A stretch of 64,000 bases of DNA from Quillaja saponaria (lineage: Eukaryota; Streptophyta; Magnoliopsida; Fabales; Quillajaceae). Every line of letters begins with the position of its first letter. Within the stretch, counting starts at the first letter, position 1. The stretch is from assembly GCA_029379385.1 (NCBI GenBank), contig CM055612.1, positions 868,001 to 932,000 of the forward strand. Direction: 5' to 3'. The notes beneath the pieces are model-generated. The model worked only from the letters and a program-made list of their open reading frames with translations, did not search any database and was not told the origin of the DNA. Positions 51,001-64,000 of this stretch are shown in pieces. A program made the position numbers and the translations under genes.

Positions 51001-53004
51001 TTATGCATTGAAGGTGGTAGCAATGGTGGACTTCTTATTGGGGCGTGCATAAATCAGGTTTTAACTCATTTGTTTCATGGTGTCTTCAGTTTTTTCCTCC
51101 TTTGTAGGTCTGTTTTTAACTTAAATTAAGCTGCAATTTTACAGAGACCTGATCTTTTTGGTTGTGCACTGGCTCATGTTGGTGTTATGGACATGCTACG
51201 CTTCCACAAGTTTACCATAGGTTTGTCTCGATCCTTTGGGGGTCCACTAGTTGCTTTACTGTTTTTATCACATATTTACGCGGAGTTGTTTTATAGGCCA
51301 TGCATGGACCTCTGATTATGGTTGCTCGGACAATGAGGAGGAGTTTCATTGGCTAATCAAGTGAGATTATCCTATTTCAACTTCATGATAATGCATAAGT
51401 TTTTTTTCTGCATATTACTGCACTAGAAACTTGAATCTATCCACTTGTTGATCTTTTGATATCTAGCAGAAATAATTAAATCTAATAACTGCATGATTAC
51501 TCTTCTGAGGCTCAAGAGGTCCTTTTGGTTTTAAGCCTATTAAAACCCTCTATAGTACTTGGATTATCATCTTCTTTTTTGATAAGTCACACAAATAATT
51601 ATCCCTCCACCTTGTTTCTGAAGAGAGGATGAGGGGCCATTGGATGAAAGATTATTGTTCTTTATCTGGGTTTGGCTGGCATTACCCTTTTATTAATTGG
51701 CCAAATGATGTACATGAAGAAGAAAAATCCCCTTTCTATTGAAATGTCAAGCATGTGAAAAAAGACCCTCAATAATAAGCTGCTTCAGGAATTTTTGTCA
51801 TTCCTATTAAGATTTGCTGCTTTAATGATCTGCAAGTCATCATTCTGTACTGTCCTTTAGCTTCAGCCTTTCAGGTCCTAGATTCGTTGACAAGGATTTA
51901 TTCCCATCTCTAGGTAGGAATCTGATGATATTCTCTGCAATTCAACTCAATAGGTGCGACTATAACTTAAAATTTCATACCCTACGAGTGTTAAACATGG
52001 GTTCTATTTCTTGGTCTAATGTTATTAGGCCTATTCTTTATCAATCAGTTCGCATGCAGTTGTCTGTCATAGTTTATCAGCTACAATGCCACACTCACAT
52101 TGTTAAACCTTCTAATTCGAGGCATTGATTTTATTGTTCTATTTTTACTTTTCTTCCTTCTCTTCTCTTTCTTCATTTTTTATATAAAAGTTTCTGTTTC
52201 AGATACTCTCCATTACATAACGTCTGGAGACCATGGGAACAGCATTCAGATCAGTCTGCTCAGTACCCGCCTACCATGCTATTGACAGCTGATCATGATG
52301 ACCGGGTTGTTCCACTACACTCATTGAAGTTATTGGCGGTTAGTTTGCTATTCATTAAATTTGAAATTTGTGTGGTTCTTATTTTTTCAATCTTTTGATT
52401 ATGTTGCTATATCTGGTTTGTTTGAATTTGAATATGCATTTGATGGTGCTCTGCAAGAACTAGAGGTCAGAGTAAATACAACTTACCCGTTAGAAATCAT
52501 TTTCATTTAACATAGTCATTCAATTAATGTCTTGAACAAGCATTTTCATTTAACATAGCCAATCACCAAATGGTCTTGATAACTTAGTTGCAAGTTTGAT
52601 TCACTTCCACCCAACAATTAATAATTGGAAAAAAAAAGGTATCATGACTAGTTTTATTACAACCTCCTGTCCGCGCGGCATAGGGGTCTGAATAAACATG
52701 TTATTCCTTCTCAATCTCCTTCTGAAATCTGAAAGTATTCAATTTGTTCTCAGACTATGCAGTATGTCCTTTGTACGAGCCTGGAGAAAAGCCCACAGAC
52801 GAACCCAATTATTGGTCGCATTGAGTGCAAGGCTGGGCATGGAGCGGGTCGTCCAACACAGAAAATGGTAACCAATTAGACTTTTTCTTTCTCCAACTGT
52901 TATGTATAACGTCTTATGTTTATTTTCTTGACCTCCAGATTGATGAAGCTGCTGATCGGTATAGTTTCATGGCTAAAATGTTGGATGCTCATTGGGCAGA
53001 ATAA
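48072..53004 (+). CDS. Prolyl oligopeptidase (prolyl endopeptidase)
   Basis: Predicted 731-residue S9A serine peptidase that cuts short peptides after proline, probably cytosolic as no targeting peptide is seen. Coding exons: 48072-48181, 48416-48836, 48929-48999, 49357-49519, 49913-50506, 50677-51057, 51145-51220, 51297-51360, 52203-52338, 52754-52867, 52939-53004. The N-terminal segment ([20 protein letters not shown]) and a central seven-bladed beta-propeller (about residues 75-440) precede the alpha/beta-hydrolase domain. The catalytic serine lies in GGSNGG (Ser568), the aspartate in [10 protein letters not shown] (about residue 659) and the histidine in KAGHGAG (His701). Length matches the family (about 710-730). 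Confidence 0.96.
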
Positions 53005-54061
53005 ATTCCCACTCATACAGGTTATTGATAATGATGTCTGTTCGGATTTGAAATTAATCTATTACTTCTTCCTCCTTTTTTATTCCCGAGGAAAAAAAAG
53101 ATATTTGTGAAATAACAATCATTAACGTTTCCTCTTACAAAAAAGTAAGGATAAAAATCTACGTTTCCTTTCAGTTTTCACATAACCAATTCAGTCGTAA
53201 TTTTTTTTATTAAAAAAAAAAAGAAAAAAAAAGAGTCTTTGCACCAAAACAATATATGTGATACTAATTTTATCTATTAGTTGATAAATTCATCAAATTC
53301 AAATTAAAAATATACAATTATAATTTCAGTAATAAAGATATAATTTCAGTAGATCACAACTTAAAATTTTTAATTTACTTTTGAAAATTGAAATTATCTT
53401 ATTTGTAAAAGTATTTGTTAATAAATTTGATTATTACATTATGAATAAAAAGAATCTTGTCCGATTAAGAAAATAAAAAATAAAATTTTAGTTACAATTA
53501 AAATGGTACAAGTTAAACACGAAAAAAAAAAAAAAGATAAAAAGGAGATATGGGTTTCTTTATATATATTTATGACTTGTTACTATTATATTTTAAGAAA
53601 TTAAAATAAAAACATATTAGTGACGTAAAATTATTATAGGAGTAATAATAAGTCATACGTGACTACTATTTATAATGGAACAATCATATTAATCAATGGA
53701 CTGAACTCAGCATTTAAAGAAATGCTCCAATATCAAACCAGCTTGTTATAAGTAGGCAGAGTAGGGCAGAGTAAACTCATGCAGGCGATTACTTGAACGT
53801 GGTCACTGCTGGAGAAGGATGACACCACGAATAAAATGCATTGCCACCGCTGGGGGATGGTTGCAGCTATCACCTCACAAGAAGAAAAAACAAATATTCC
53901 ATGACAGGATCGAAGAGCCAAATAAACGGTGAGGCAGTTGGATGGAGAATTGAAAGAGGCTGCACGCCCCTATAATGGCTCTTGGATATCTTCCAATCAA
54001 TTCTAGTAGCAGTTGCAACTCCAGCTTAAGGCAACTAAAAGTAAATTCGGACTGTTTAACG
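53005..54061. other. Convergent spacer between prolyl oligopeptidase and PUS10
   Basis: Very AT-rich sequence with A-runs near 53211-53234 and 53521-53535. The neighbours converge here, so it contains both 3' untranslated regions. No gene was seen. Confidence 0.5.
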
Positions 54062-57000
54062 TTATGTTAGAAAACAATCCATTTTCACATCTGTAACATC
54101 AAGTTGCAGAATTTCCGCTCTGCAACCAAGAATTGATCCCACACTGCAAAAGAAAAAGTAATAAGATTAACAGTGATAGGGAATGGATTACAATCGTTAT
54201 CGTACGAAGGAGAATAGGATACTTTTGCTACATACTTAGGGTGGGTGCGTCCAAGATCCCCGTGAACAAACTCCTTGATGTAAGTCCCAGCCTGTGAATT
54301 AAATATGTATATTAGTGTTACACCATTAGTTTTCACATTATGCAGTCCAAACAGTTACGTTTTCACAAATTAGAACTTAATTAGCCTTCCTTATGGCCGC
54401 CACTGTACTACTTGACAAAATTATGCTTTTATGAAAATATTGAGATGCAAAATTACCTGCGTACAGAGATGCAAAAGAAAATACTGAGAGCTTCCAGCAA
54501 TTGATTCTATCTTCATCCTAAAATTTAACAAATGAAAGGGGCAGGGGATTTCAGTTACCATTTTGAACAAAATGCAACGGTACATTAGGCGTATACCATC
54601 TGTCTACATAATCGGAAGGAGCCTCATACCAATGAATAATTTTTTCACGTTCCAAGGGACTACGACGGTGTAGCACCCTTACTGGGGTCCTCTGGAGAAC
54701 TTTCTGCAAACAGATGCAAAAATTTCAGGCACATTAATATAGAGATAGCCCATAAAGATTTGATAGCTTCAAACAAATTTAAAGCCTAGATTACTGCATG
54801 TATGCAGAAGCCTTTTTTGGTGTTAGCCGTGTCAAATCCTGACCTTCTCTAATCAACTGAGGTCAATAGAAAACAGTCTAAACATACATAGGCACTAATA
54901 TTTGTGCAAATCCTAATGCTACGCAACCTTTTCCAATTGCCACAAATTGCCTTCACTTGGCAGCCTCTTTGCCTCAGCAAGGCCTATGTTACAGAATTTT
55001 GCACTGCACCTAAATTTGGAAACATTCCAAAAATGATGAATTCTTAACAGCACGGCTAGCATGCAAGATAGCAGAAGCTTTAACAGCATAAAGCACCAGC
55101 ATCTCACCTCTATCGATTGTGATTCCGTATACAAATACACATATAAAACTTAAATCGGCTTTCAACCCTTGTCCTTGGGTACTTTATTTGTGGTCATAAA
55201 CCATATCTGGTCTTATAAAACGTGAATTTAGTAAAGATAAAATTTCAGACAATACTTACCAGATCCTTGAGTGAAGACACAGATTGCATGTCTTCCTCTT
55301 TAAGGTGACGAGAAATCCAAACTATAGCAGCATATTGCTTCTGCATAAATTTGAGACAGATAATAAATCTCGATCCAGGTTTAAACTAGGTCATTAAAAA
55401 GCTGCACACCTTAAACTGATTACCCAATTGAAAGACAACATTGACAAACCTGTTTCTCCGCTTCTCCCTCATGCATGAGGTTCCAACCATTACTGCCAAC
55501 CAATTTCAGATTTTTCACCCCAACCTGCATGAATATTGTTTCCTAGTGGTTACTCGTAAAGTCATAGCTAAAAAATTCAGAGATACACCACAACCAATTA
55601 AACCACGGCATTACCAATTTATTCTCCAAGTTATTTATCTCTGTCTCTATATCTTTCACAAAGGCTTCAGATGGGAGATGCCGAGCATTTTGTACTTCTA
55701 TAAGGAAAGGTCTTCCTGAACCCAACATTCGAACCTGAAAGAATGGTTACGTGTTTCAGAAGTTCATACACTAAATTCAAAGTGCAGTAAAGGAGAGCAC
55801 AGTACATCGATATCTTCTCTACCGGCGGCATGAAATTTATAATTATCACCACGACACATAGGTAGGATGTTCCCACCTATTATTTCCTACAGAGTAGGCA
55901 CATATCATTAGTTTCCTTGTATTCTTCCATTAAAAGAGATGAGGGACAAACAAGAAGCCAGAATAAAAATAGTGATTAGCCTGCCTGACTAGCCTACCTC
56001 AACAGATGCTTCACCCATTCTTTCATCATCTATGATCCAGCGTGTTTGACTGACATTCCTTGAATACTGCCATACGAAGTTAATAGTATGAAGTGGAAGT
56101 TGCACCAGCCCCTTTTCAGATTAAACTCAGGCCTACAATTAATAAAGATGTCCAATCTTGACCAGCAGATATTGCTAAGCCAGTTATAGACATAATGCTT
56201 CATCTCACCAAAGCGAAAATATTTTATTCTGTTTATGAGGGATAAATTTTTTGTGACAATTTGTTCTTAAGACATAATCATCCATTACCTTTCAAGATGG
56301 AGACGATAGTGTCTTGAGCAGAAAAAGAAAAAAAAAAAGGGAAGAAAGTGATCTAAACAAATATTGCAACAGCCTCAAAAGCACATACATGTACATAGAC
56401 ACAATGTCTCACCATTTTGTACAGTGGAGTCATTATGCAACTCTTAACGAGCTAGGAGCTGTGCACCTATTGTTACCTAATCAGATTATCTCCTATTAAA
56501 TTATGTTCTCTAATAATCTTCCTACCTTCTGTCAGAAAAATACAGATATAACTGTAGATTCGGGATAGACAATTAAGATTGAAAATAAAGTATGCTTAAC
56601 ATAAATTAACAGAATGATTACCTTCAGGTATCTCCCACCAAAATAGATAGGTGTCCGGTAGAAAAGAACTGCAAAGTGGTAGGGTTCATTGGCCTAAAAA
56701 GGTAGGAAATACAATGACATCAAGAAGAATATCCTATTAAATGTAATAAAAAACGGAAGAATTGAACTTGTCAAATCAACATCATCATGAAAACATTATT
56801 CTCACTAATATGGTTGAAAACTTTTTCTTCCATTATACCATTAATTTTGGTGGAATCTCCATATGCAATCATCAAGGATTTACAGCATCAAATGTGCATG
56901 AAACGTACAACTATAGCAAACCCATGCACACACAGGCTGTAGCATAATGAATGAATTGGGAACAGAGAACTACCTTCTCTAAAAGCAATTTACAGCACTT

Positions 57001-59652
57001 TAAGGATTCCTGATCCCCCATACTGTTCAAAGGCCTTTCTCCAACAACAGTTTCATCACTAAATGAATCAGCACATTGAACTCGAGAAAGCAAAAAATCA
57101 TCAACAATGTTGACTCCATTGCCAGTTCCTATGCCAGTGACCAAATGATATGAGCATGTTTGTGCAAAAGGGTAGGAAAATCCACAAGCTCTCAAAGACA
57201 GTATGATATGAAAATGAGAGATTTTATAGACCGAAGCCTGTAAAACTCATAGGACTATGTACACTTACAATGTATAATACTATTCCATATTTTCCCTTTT
57301 TTTTTTTTTTTTTTTTTGAAGTTATGTTTTTTTTGATGAACCATGCAAGACACAAGTCCCAGACATGTATGCAATAATATAGTTTGAACACTCATGTGTT
57401 CATCTGTGGTACATATAGTCTTTCTTCCAACTCGGGAAAACATGATTGGACTCAATTCTTTACCATTTCCCATGAAACAAATTCTGTTCCACAATTCTCC
57501 TATTTGCTTTTTATACATTCCTATAAAAAGAATAGTGGATTTCATAGGTCTACTTCAAATGGAAACTATAAAACTTAAGGTAAAGTTAATAAAACCAATT
57601 AGAAAAACAAGAAACATCAGAGGGAAGTAAAGGTTAAATAAAGAAATGGTTTTAAGAAAATGCAATGTGTCACGATTAACTTAAATTGTACCTGTCTTTC
57701 TTCTCTTGGAAGCCTCTGTTCTATATGAAATTTTCTCCGTCTCTTCTGATGCTTTACTGTGACTATATGTCAAACGAATGCGGAAAGAGCTTACGCTGCA
57801 TATAGAGTCCTGCAAAATTTCAATTCTTTAAGGTTTTAATACAAGACACATCAATTTAAAGATACTGACTAAATGAAAAAAAAAAAAAAAAGGAAAAAGA
57901 AAAACTGAAATGTATCTTCTTCACTCTTGTAAACATAGGAAACCTTGGCTTCTCTAGGCTAACAGCTCAGATGGACTAATTATTGGCTATCAAAGAATCT
58001 CCTAGTGATTAAAAGAAAAAAAAAATTGAAAACATCTAACGTGTGAAATTACAGATTATTAAAACAATTATAATCAAATTTTACTTACCAATAAATTTTC
58101 AAGAGAGTTTATTATCGAATACTTCAAGGCATCCTTTGCAGTAGTGCATTTGGAACATAACTTCTCTTGGAACCAAGGTTCAGACACATATTTTGTTTTC
58201 ATATGCAACCTGAACAAATTGAACAAGAAAAAATTTCCCCCCAGCATGAATACTTTAAACATATTCAACTCAGACATAAAAATTAGGCTTTTAACAAATA
58301 TAAATTATGCTAGGGCCATGCATAATAGTAACTAGGAAAAGCTTTGAGTAAAGAAAATAAATAAAGCCACAAAAGAAGAAGAAGAAGAAACAGTAGCTAA
58401 AGTTGAAGCATCTAGTTTCCAACAACCAGGAAAATTGCACCACTGACAGCTGTTTAGGAGATTAAGAGAGATTTAACAGTGTCCAACATCCAGCTTATAC
58501 ACATACAAAAACTGTTCAAACTCAATATGAACAGTAAAGAGAAAGAAGGAAAGGACTCGAGATATTCCTTAAGTATGCTCCAAGATTCCTTAGGTCTAAA
58601 GTGCATATCTATAGTAATCAAATCTTACCAAATGGACTGGTCATTTTCGAGAATGTCTGGAGGCATTGACACTTCAAGAGAAAAGCTATCTATCTGATGG
58701 CCCTCTTGCTTTACCATATCACCTATTAAGGAAGCCAAGTTCTTCGGACTATCCTTTTTCACCAGCACCTCTCTGTCATCATAGAATGTGAACTGCAGGA
58801 TACCTAAGCAAAGGCAGCAAACTTTTCTCTGAAGTTCCTCAAAAGTCAGTCCAGTTGCATTTTCACATTTTTGAAGAACATTACCCACATTATCTTCTTC
58901 AGAAACTGTTAATTCTCCAAGAATTGAACTCAAAATTGAAGGTGAGAGTAAGGAGTGCCCATAAATAGGACCTTGGATCCCAAAAAGGCGGAAAATGCAG
59001 CGAACACACACCTGTAACATAACACAGTATTCCGAACATGTCATGAAGTCAACTAGCATCAACAACACAGAATTCACAGTAATTAATGCTATGAAAACCT
59101 AGACCCTCTTACTGTTATTCACTAAATTGGTATGACTTTGTCACAGACTCCCATTAACATCCTTTAAGGTGTTTTGCCTATAAAAGGTATTGGTATGCAT
59201 CAAACCCTAGGTTTACATAAAATTGCCGCATAAAAACCTAGGTTTAAGATGTTAGAAAAATCAAACACTACACTTTACACACACAAAAAAAAATAAAAAA
59301 AATTCACGTTTCCTTCAAAATCAAGGAAATCGTAAAGTATGCCAGTTTCCAAGTAACACAGTTGAATTATTTTACATCTGTACTACTAGTACAAAAGTGA
59401 AATCAATTTAGCGGATATGAGATAATATAAATGAACTCAAAATTCACCAAAAATTTGAGAAGCTTAGGCAAGAGAACGAACCCCGAGGGACAACAACTCC
59501 TTCACGGCGTGAGAAGGCAAACCTCGAACGACGTCTTCTACATTGCGCGAGTCGTCTTTGCCGCCATTGAACTGATTTACATCGGCGGAATAGATAACAG
59601 GTGCCACCTCGGGCTCGAGGACAACCTTCGCAGCTTCGATCTCCGTTGCCAT
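54062..59652 (-). CDS. PUS10: tRNA pseudouridine synthase, PUS10 type
   Basis: Predicted 572-residue protein of the Pus10 family, which makes pseudouridine at positions 54 and/or 55 of tRNA in archaea and eukaryotes. Coding exons: 59652-59482, 59011-58629, 58209-58089, 57809-57692, 57128-56974, 56693-56622, 56066-55998, 55886-55806, 55734-55615, 55524-55450, 55340-55260, 54703-54630, 54517-54457, 54291-54236, 54143-54062. Two CxxC pairs (C59/C62 in CVRC and C122/C125 in CCLC) fit the accessory zinc-binding domain. The catalytic domain has PIYFGGRYLKYSRNVSQTRW, then the active-site stretch AAGREDIDVRMLGSGRPF, with the GRED aspartate (about 388) the likely nucleophile. The C-terminus carries TQAGTYIKEFVHGDLGRTHP and ILGCRAEILQLDVTDVKM, typical of the family. 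All fifteen exons join in phase. Confidence 0.93.
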
Positions 59653-60958
59653 TTCAAAAGGCTTCTCCTGGTAGCAATGGCGGCAGTTTTTTTCTGGCGG
59701 GCTTCGACTTTAGCCTAAGTAAGAGCTGAGAGGGAAAGTATTGGCTGCTTTATATAGAATACGCTTCATTTATTCAGGCACGTTCCACGTGATCCTGATC
59801 GTTGAATTGAGTTATGTACTTTACCAAATATACCCCCTCCGTTGAAATTGCGCGAATTTTTTTCCTTTAGAAAGCAAAAGAAAAATAAAGAATAAAGCAT
59901 AGCAGTTAGCACACTAGCAAGGCGAAAAATATTTGGTATTGATCAACAATTCAAGTGAAGGATCTAATCTTCTTAAAATTAAATAAATTACTTTTTTTTT
60001 TTTTTTTTTTTTTGTGTTGCACAAATTCTAACAAACCCTCTAATTAATAATAAAGAAAAAGATTCACAACCACACCAGTTTTAAATTTCCAAGTAATATA
60101 GATTTCAAAAAAAAAGTTATATTTATATTAGAAAATTCATTGTAGTATATATATTTAAAAATATATTATATAATATCAATTGATTTAACAGATAAAATTT
60201 TGTGTTGTGTAAAAATATAAAATTAAATTTTCCCTTCATGTGATATAGATAATTAGAGCTTATGAGAAGGTGGAGTTAACCACCTAAAAATGTTTTATAT
60301 AATACAACATGGGCATTTTTGTCTCAAAGTCAAAGATGGCCCTACCAAATTTGGAGGTCATTTGGTTTGACGTTTGCAACGGTTGCAAACCAATGGTTGA
60401 GACATGAGAGCCAATTTTTTATTTTTAAATATACAAAATGTTGAAGGCAAACAGCAAATGCTGTACTTTAGTTTTTATTATTTTATTTTTATGTTTTATA
60501 AATATATCCTTAAAAACTACTTTTATAATAAATATATTATTACATAACTTTTTGATAATTTACATTGTAAACACAAAAGAAAAAATCTCAAATTATAATT
60601 TTTAATCACAGTTTTCAAAATCATCCAAACAATACCAAAAAATATAAATATCACCAAACAACATCTCAAACATTCAAAGTTAAACCAAACTCACCTTTAT
60701 ATTAGAATATGATATTATTAAAAAAAGAAAAAGAGAAGAAAATTGAGCAATAAAATACTTTGAACATTCATATTATGCCGGAGTAAAACAAACTTGTCTG
60801 TTTCAGATTTACCAATTTACATATTTTGTGTATAAGATGAAAATGACGATGCCTTTTTAACGCGCCTCTTATGCAATACATATTTTGTCCGAACAGCAAT
60901 CTCAGGCATATATGATCATCGGGAATAATTTATATCGTTTACATGCAATAAAATTGAT
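59653..60958. other. Spacer between PUS10 and ECH2
   Basis: It contains the promoter and 5' leader of PUS10 (left part) and the 3' flank of ECH2 (right end). A 22-base T-run lies at about 59992-60013. No other gene was seen. Confidence 0.5.
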
Positions 60959-63946
60959 TCAAAGTGATGAAGTCATGTGACTCAGATCCACATAGCCAGA
61001 TAGTACTGTCCGATTGCGCTCTTTCACCTTTGCCTGATATATGACCCTACAATTTCAACAATCACTTTCAGTGATCTGTCAGCTCTAGATCTAGTTAGCA
61101 CAAAAGTATTAACAAGGGCGGGAGAAAGGGGCAATAGTCATTGCACACATGGTTCTACCTCCTGTCCGTGAGCCACATTTCAGTGATCAGAGTTTCTCCA
61201 GGGTACACATGTAAAAGAAATCGGCCTGTTATGCTTTTGATCATGATTGGATCTCCTCTGCAGATGCATTTGATGATTGCCCTAACTGCAAATCCTAGGG
61301 TGCACAACCCATGCAGAATTGGCTTCGAGAATCTTTGGCAAGATAATAAGGAATTTAGGTAGCTCCGATAGTGTCCAGGTTATGGAATTCAATGACAAGA
61401 GAAATTATATTTACTACAAACTGACACTTTCATAAATGCCAATCGACTCTAACCTTTTTTTTTTTTTTTTAAACAAACTAACTCGAATAACCAATTGTGT
61501 TTCAAGTGCTTCAAACAAACAAAATTTCAACAAAGAATCTCCAGGTCCAAATAAGCAATTGAAAAGAAAAGGAGATATTTAAGTTTGGTTGCACCCCTCC
61601 CCAAAAATTTGAAAAGATAAAGATGTCATGGTTTGGCCAGACTTCATGCATTTCAATTTCCAATATGATAACAATGATCTAGTTAAATTTGACGTGTTCT
61701 AAGTTTTAACTAACAAATTAACAAGGAGGCATCAGTGACCAAAAATAACATCCACTGAATAGAATACCCTCTCAAGTCGAATATAGCTATACTAGTCCAT
61801 TCTCCGCTGCCTTTTACAACAGAATATGGGAGATAAAAACAGGCCAAGATCTAGAATAATTGGAATAAACCAGCTTGCATTTAAAGAAAAATTCAAAGAT
61901 AACAAGAAGCAATTCATACTCACCCTGCAACTTTTGCAATTATAGGATCCGAATGCAGAGGATTGTAATCACCCGATAGTCTATATAGCAATGCCTGCAG
62001 AACAGAAAGAGGGATTCATAGCTAGCACAAGTATGGATATATGAGCATCTCAGAGGCCTTTGAATATATATATAATTTAGAAAGAATTTACAAATAGAAA
62101 GTTAGAAACCCAGGACAAGAGAAGTGCTCGGAAGCAGCAACCAAGACAAAATATGTTGTTATATATGATGAATTTATCACCAAGTAACACTTTTCAACCA
62201 AAAAATAAGAACATTGAGAGAAAGTAAAACCACTTATATCTGTCTGATAACTCTGTCTTCTCATAACCAATTATTTATACAGTTGCCTTTATTGCTGCAG
62301 TAGTGACAGGAAACATCAAAAGCAAGTAAGACTTTGACCAAGTAAAACTGCAGGACAGGCAGATATTTTTTTATATGTTAAGACTACGTCAAACATGAGT
62401 CTGTCTTTGGTTCAGATCAGATGGAATCTGGAATTCTGTTCCACAGTTAATGCCTGTTGGATTGTTATTAGTATCATGTCATTCCATTAATACAACCACA
62501 ACTGCCACTTTGACTAAACTACAATGGTCAGGGATGGTTAAAATTTCTCAAAATAAGTTGAAAAACCTAAAACATAAAAGAAATATACGCACAAGATTCT
62601 TCATAAGAAAAAAGTTCATGAATGACTAGTAATTAAATGACACTACATGCCTGCGAAGGTTGTGTGCAATCCTCAAACACGGCAAAAGGTGGAGTTTTCG
62701 GAATTTTCACAGCTAAAACTTGATTTTTAGGATAGTTTGAGTAAGAAAATGGGTGGGATGACTTTGAGAAGCCACCAGCACCACGCAGATAAACTGTCAT
62801 CCTGCAGGCAATATGATAGCTGAGTTTGATGATATAAAGCATTAAAAGAGATGTTTTAGAAGAGCTCACCTGTTCATGCATAATAAATCACCAGATTCCT
62901 TTTCATAACTTCTCGTTTCAATCTCAAGAATTGCTGCTTTACCTGAAATTAGAGCCTCGTCATCTTTTAAAGGGAAAAAAAAATAAAGAATGAAATCAAA
63001 GATATGAAATTGCAGTTGTATCTTCAACCCCATATTTCTTGGGAAGATATAATCCAGAGGATGAGAAATTTAGGACCAATCAACTTAAACTAGATATTCA
63101 GACTACTCATTTTCTTCATGCAAGTAGATACATGCTAATGCAACACCTTGAATAGAAAGTGTTAATGCATTTTATACCTTTATCATACAATCCTGCAAGA
63201 CTGACTTTATTCTGTATCTGCATCGACAATATTATAACTAACAATTTAGTTATAGGTAAAAGAACAAGTGGCAAAATGATAAGAACAAGAAACAAACATC
63301 AAGTCAAGCCGACGATATAAGGGAAGATTATTATGAACTATGAAGTCACTTAAGTATCCAAAAGCAGCTATTGCTTGCAGCTTTCAAATCAACTAAAAGT
63401 TATCCTCATTTGCCTGTCAATGATATAACACAACCTAAATTCAGTAAGATTTTAGTTCATAACACTAAAGGAACGGTCCAGCTAAAATTAACCTAGGGAA
63501 GTAATATGGAAAATTCAGGTCAAGTGTACCATATAAAGATCATGGTCAGAGACCTTACATGACCACCCGAAGGAAAGGGTTTGTATAATTCTATGTATTG
63601 TTGTCCATGCAGCAAGAGGCGTGGATCATATCTGCCAGCAAAAAAAACAGGTTATTTATTATATACTTTGGTAAGTCAATCAAAAAGGTAACATAACCAG
63701 AAAATGTAAAAAGAAAAGAATATTCAAAAGAAGAAGCTCAAAATCAAGCCACAGATTAACATTCCTGTGTATTTGGAGAAATCATAGACAAGTAAATTAC
63801 TTAAAGGGGCATTTAGATTAAAAAAAAAGAAGAAGCAAGGGAGTGATATGCATATCAAATATGATTAACACTTACTTCAAGCCAGGCAGACCAAAACCAT
63901 TTGGCATAGATGCTAGTGAAAATAAAGCAGCAAATGTTGGCAAGAC
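60959..63946 (-). CDS. ECH2: Peroxisomal enoyl-CoA hydratase 2 (MaoC-like), 5' end outside window
   Basis: The C-terminal 246 residues of a hot-dog-fold enoyl-CoA hydratase 2, which in plants hydrates 2E-enoyl-CoA to 3R-hydroxyacyl-CoA in peroxisomal degradation of even-position cis-unsaturated fatty acids. Coding exons in the window: 63946-63876, 63631-63559, 63217-63178, 62942-62870, 62801-62651, 61994-61924, 61332-61159, 61046-60959. The first part has VLPTFAALFSL and LLLHGQQYIELYKPFPSGGH. The hydratase-2 catalytic motif YRLSGDYNPLHSDP (Asp and His) is intact. The protein ends VLSGYVDLSHMTSSL, with SSL as a peroxisomal PTS1-like tripeptide. About 60-65 N-terminal residues are missing beyond 64000, judged by Arabidopsis ECH2 (309 residues from memory). 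The intron after exon 62801-62651 uses a GC donor (CAG/GCATGT). Confidence 0.94.
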
Positions 63947-64000
63947 CTATAAGACAAGAACATCACCTTATTAACTGCAATTGACATGACCACCAGTCTA

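Noticed and set aside
52500..52750. tRNA-like B-box string in a prolyl oligopeptidase intron
   Set aside because: Only a single weak match (AAGTTTGATTCAC) occurs, with no A box at suitable spacing.
61141..61160. Premature stop in ECH2 after EMWLTDRR
   Set aside because: The TAG is part of a splice donor (AG/GTAGAAC). The true last exon at 61046-60959 restores RVIYQAKVKERNRTVLSGY.

Overview
The window is nuclear DNA of a eudicot plant. The genes are split into many short exons with GT-AG (and two GC-AG) introns, the spacers are AT-rich, and the set includes a nuclear-encoded plastocyanin with a bipartite thylakoid transit peptide, a phi-class glutathione transferase, a plant-type ARID-HMG protein and a MIR394 hairpin. 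The species cannot be fixed from the sequence alone. No virus, bacterial operon, CRISPR array or intact autonomous transposon was found.

Layout. 0.8-8.1 kb (+): a Hippocampus-abundant-transcript/Tet-like MFS transporter of 14 coding exons, with a second, frameshifted copy of its first exon inside intron 1. 9.5-15.7 kb (+): phospholipase D delta. 16.2-16.7 kb (-): intronless plastocyanin, tail-to-tail with PLD. 16.7-22.2 kb: AT-rich spacer. 22.2-23.0 kb (-): phi-class GST, with a duplicated segment upstream. 24.8-25.8 kb (-): a four-exon gene for a small four-helix membrane protein I do not recognise. 26.24 kb (+): tRNA-Glu(UUC). 26.4-28.9 kb (-): ARID-HMG DNA-binding protein. 30.03 kb: tRNA-Pro relic. 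31.0-31.8 kb (+): small CRAL-TRIO/Sec14-like protein. 32.6-33.0 kb (-): unrecognised small gene of at least two exons. 34.2-38.1 kb (+): cytosolic alpha-amylase of the AMY2 type. 38.1-45.8 kb: gene-poor spacer. 45.8-45.9 kb (+): MIR394 hairpin. 48.1-53.0 kb (+): prolyl oligopeptidase. 54.1-59.7 kb (-): PUS10-type tRNA pseudouridine synthase. 61.0-63.9 kb (-): peroxisomal enoyl-CoA hydratase 2, whose 5' part lies beyond the window.

These genes are not an operon and no shared pathway is evident. Their proximity looks like ancestral gene order: plastocyanin, ARID-HMG, AMY2, MIR394, prolyl oligopeptidase and ECH2 also lie together on Arabidopsis chromosome 1 (as I remember it, around At1g76100-At1g76150), while PLD delta and the CRAL-TRIO gene recall neighbours near At4g35750-At4g35790. 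Exon models were built by hand by joining reading frames at splice sites; all are phase-consistent. UTRs are not resolved. Coordinates given for each gene are the coding span, introns included.
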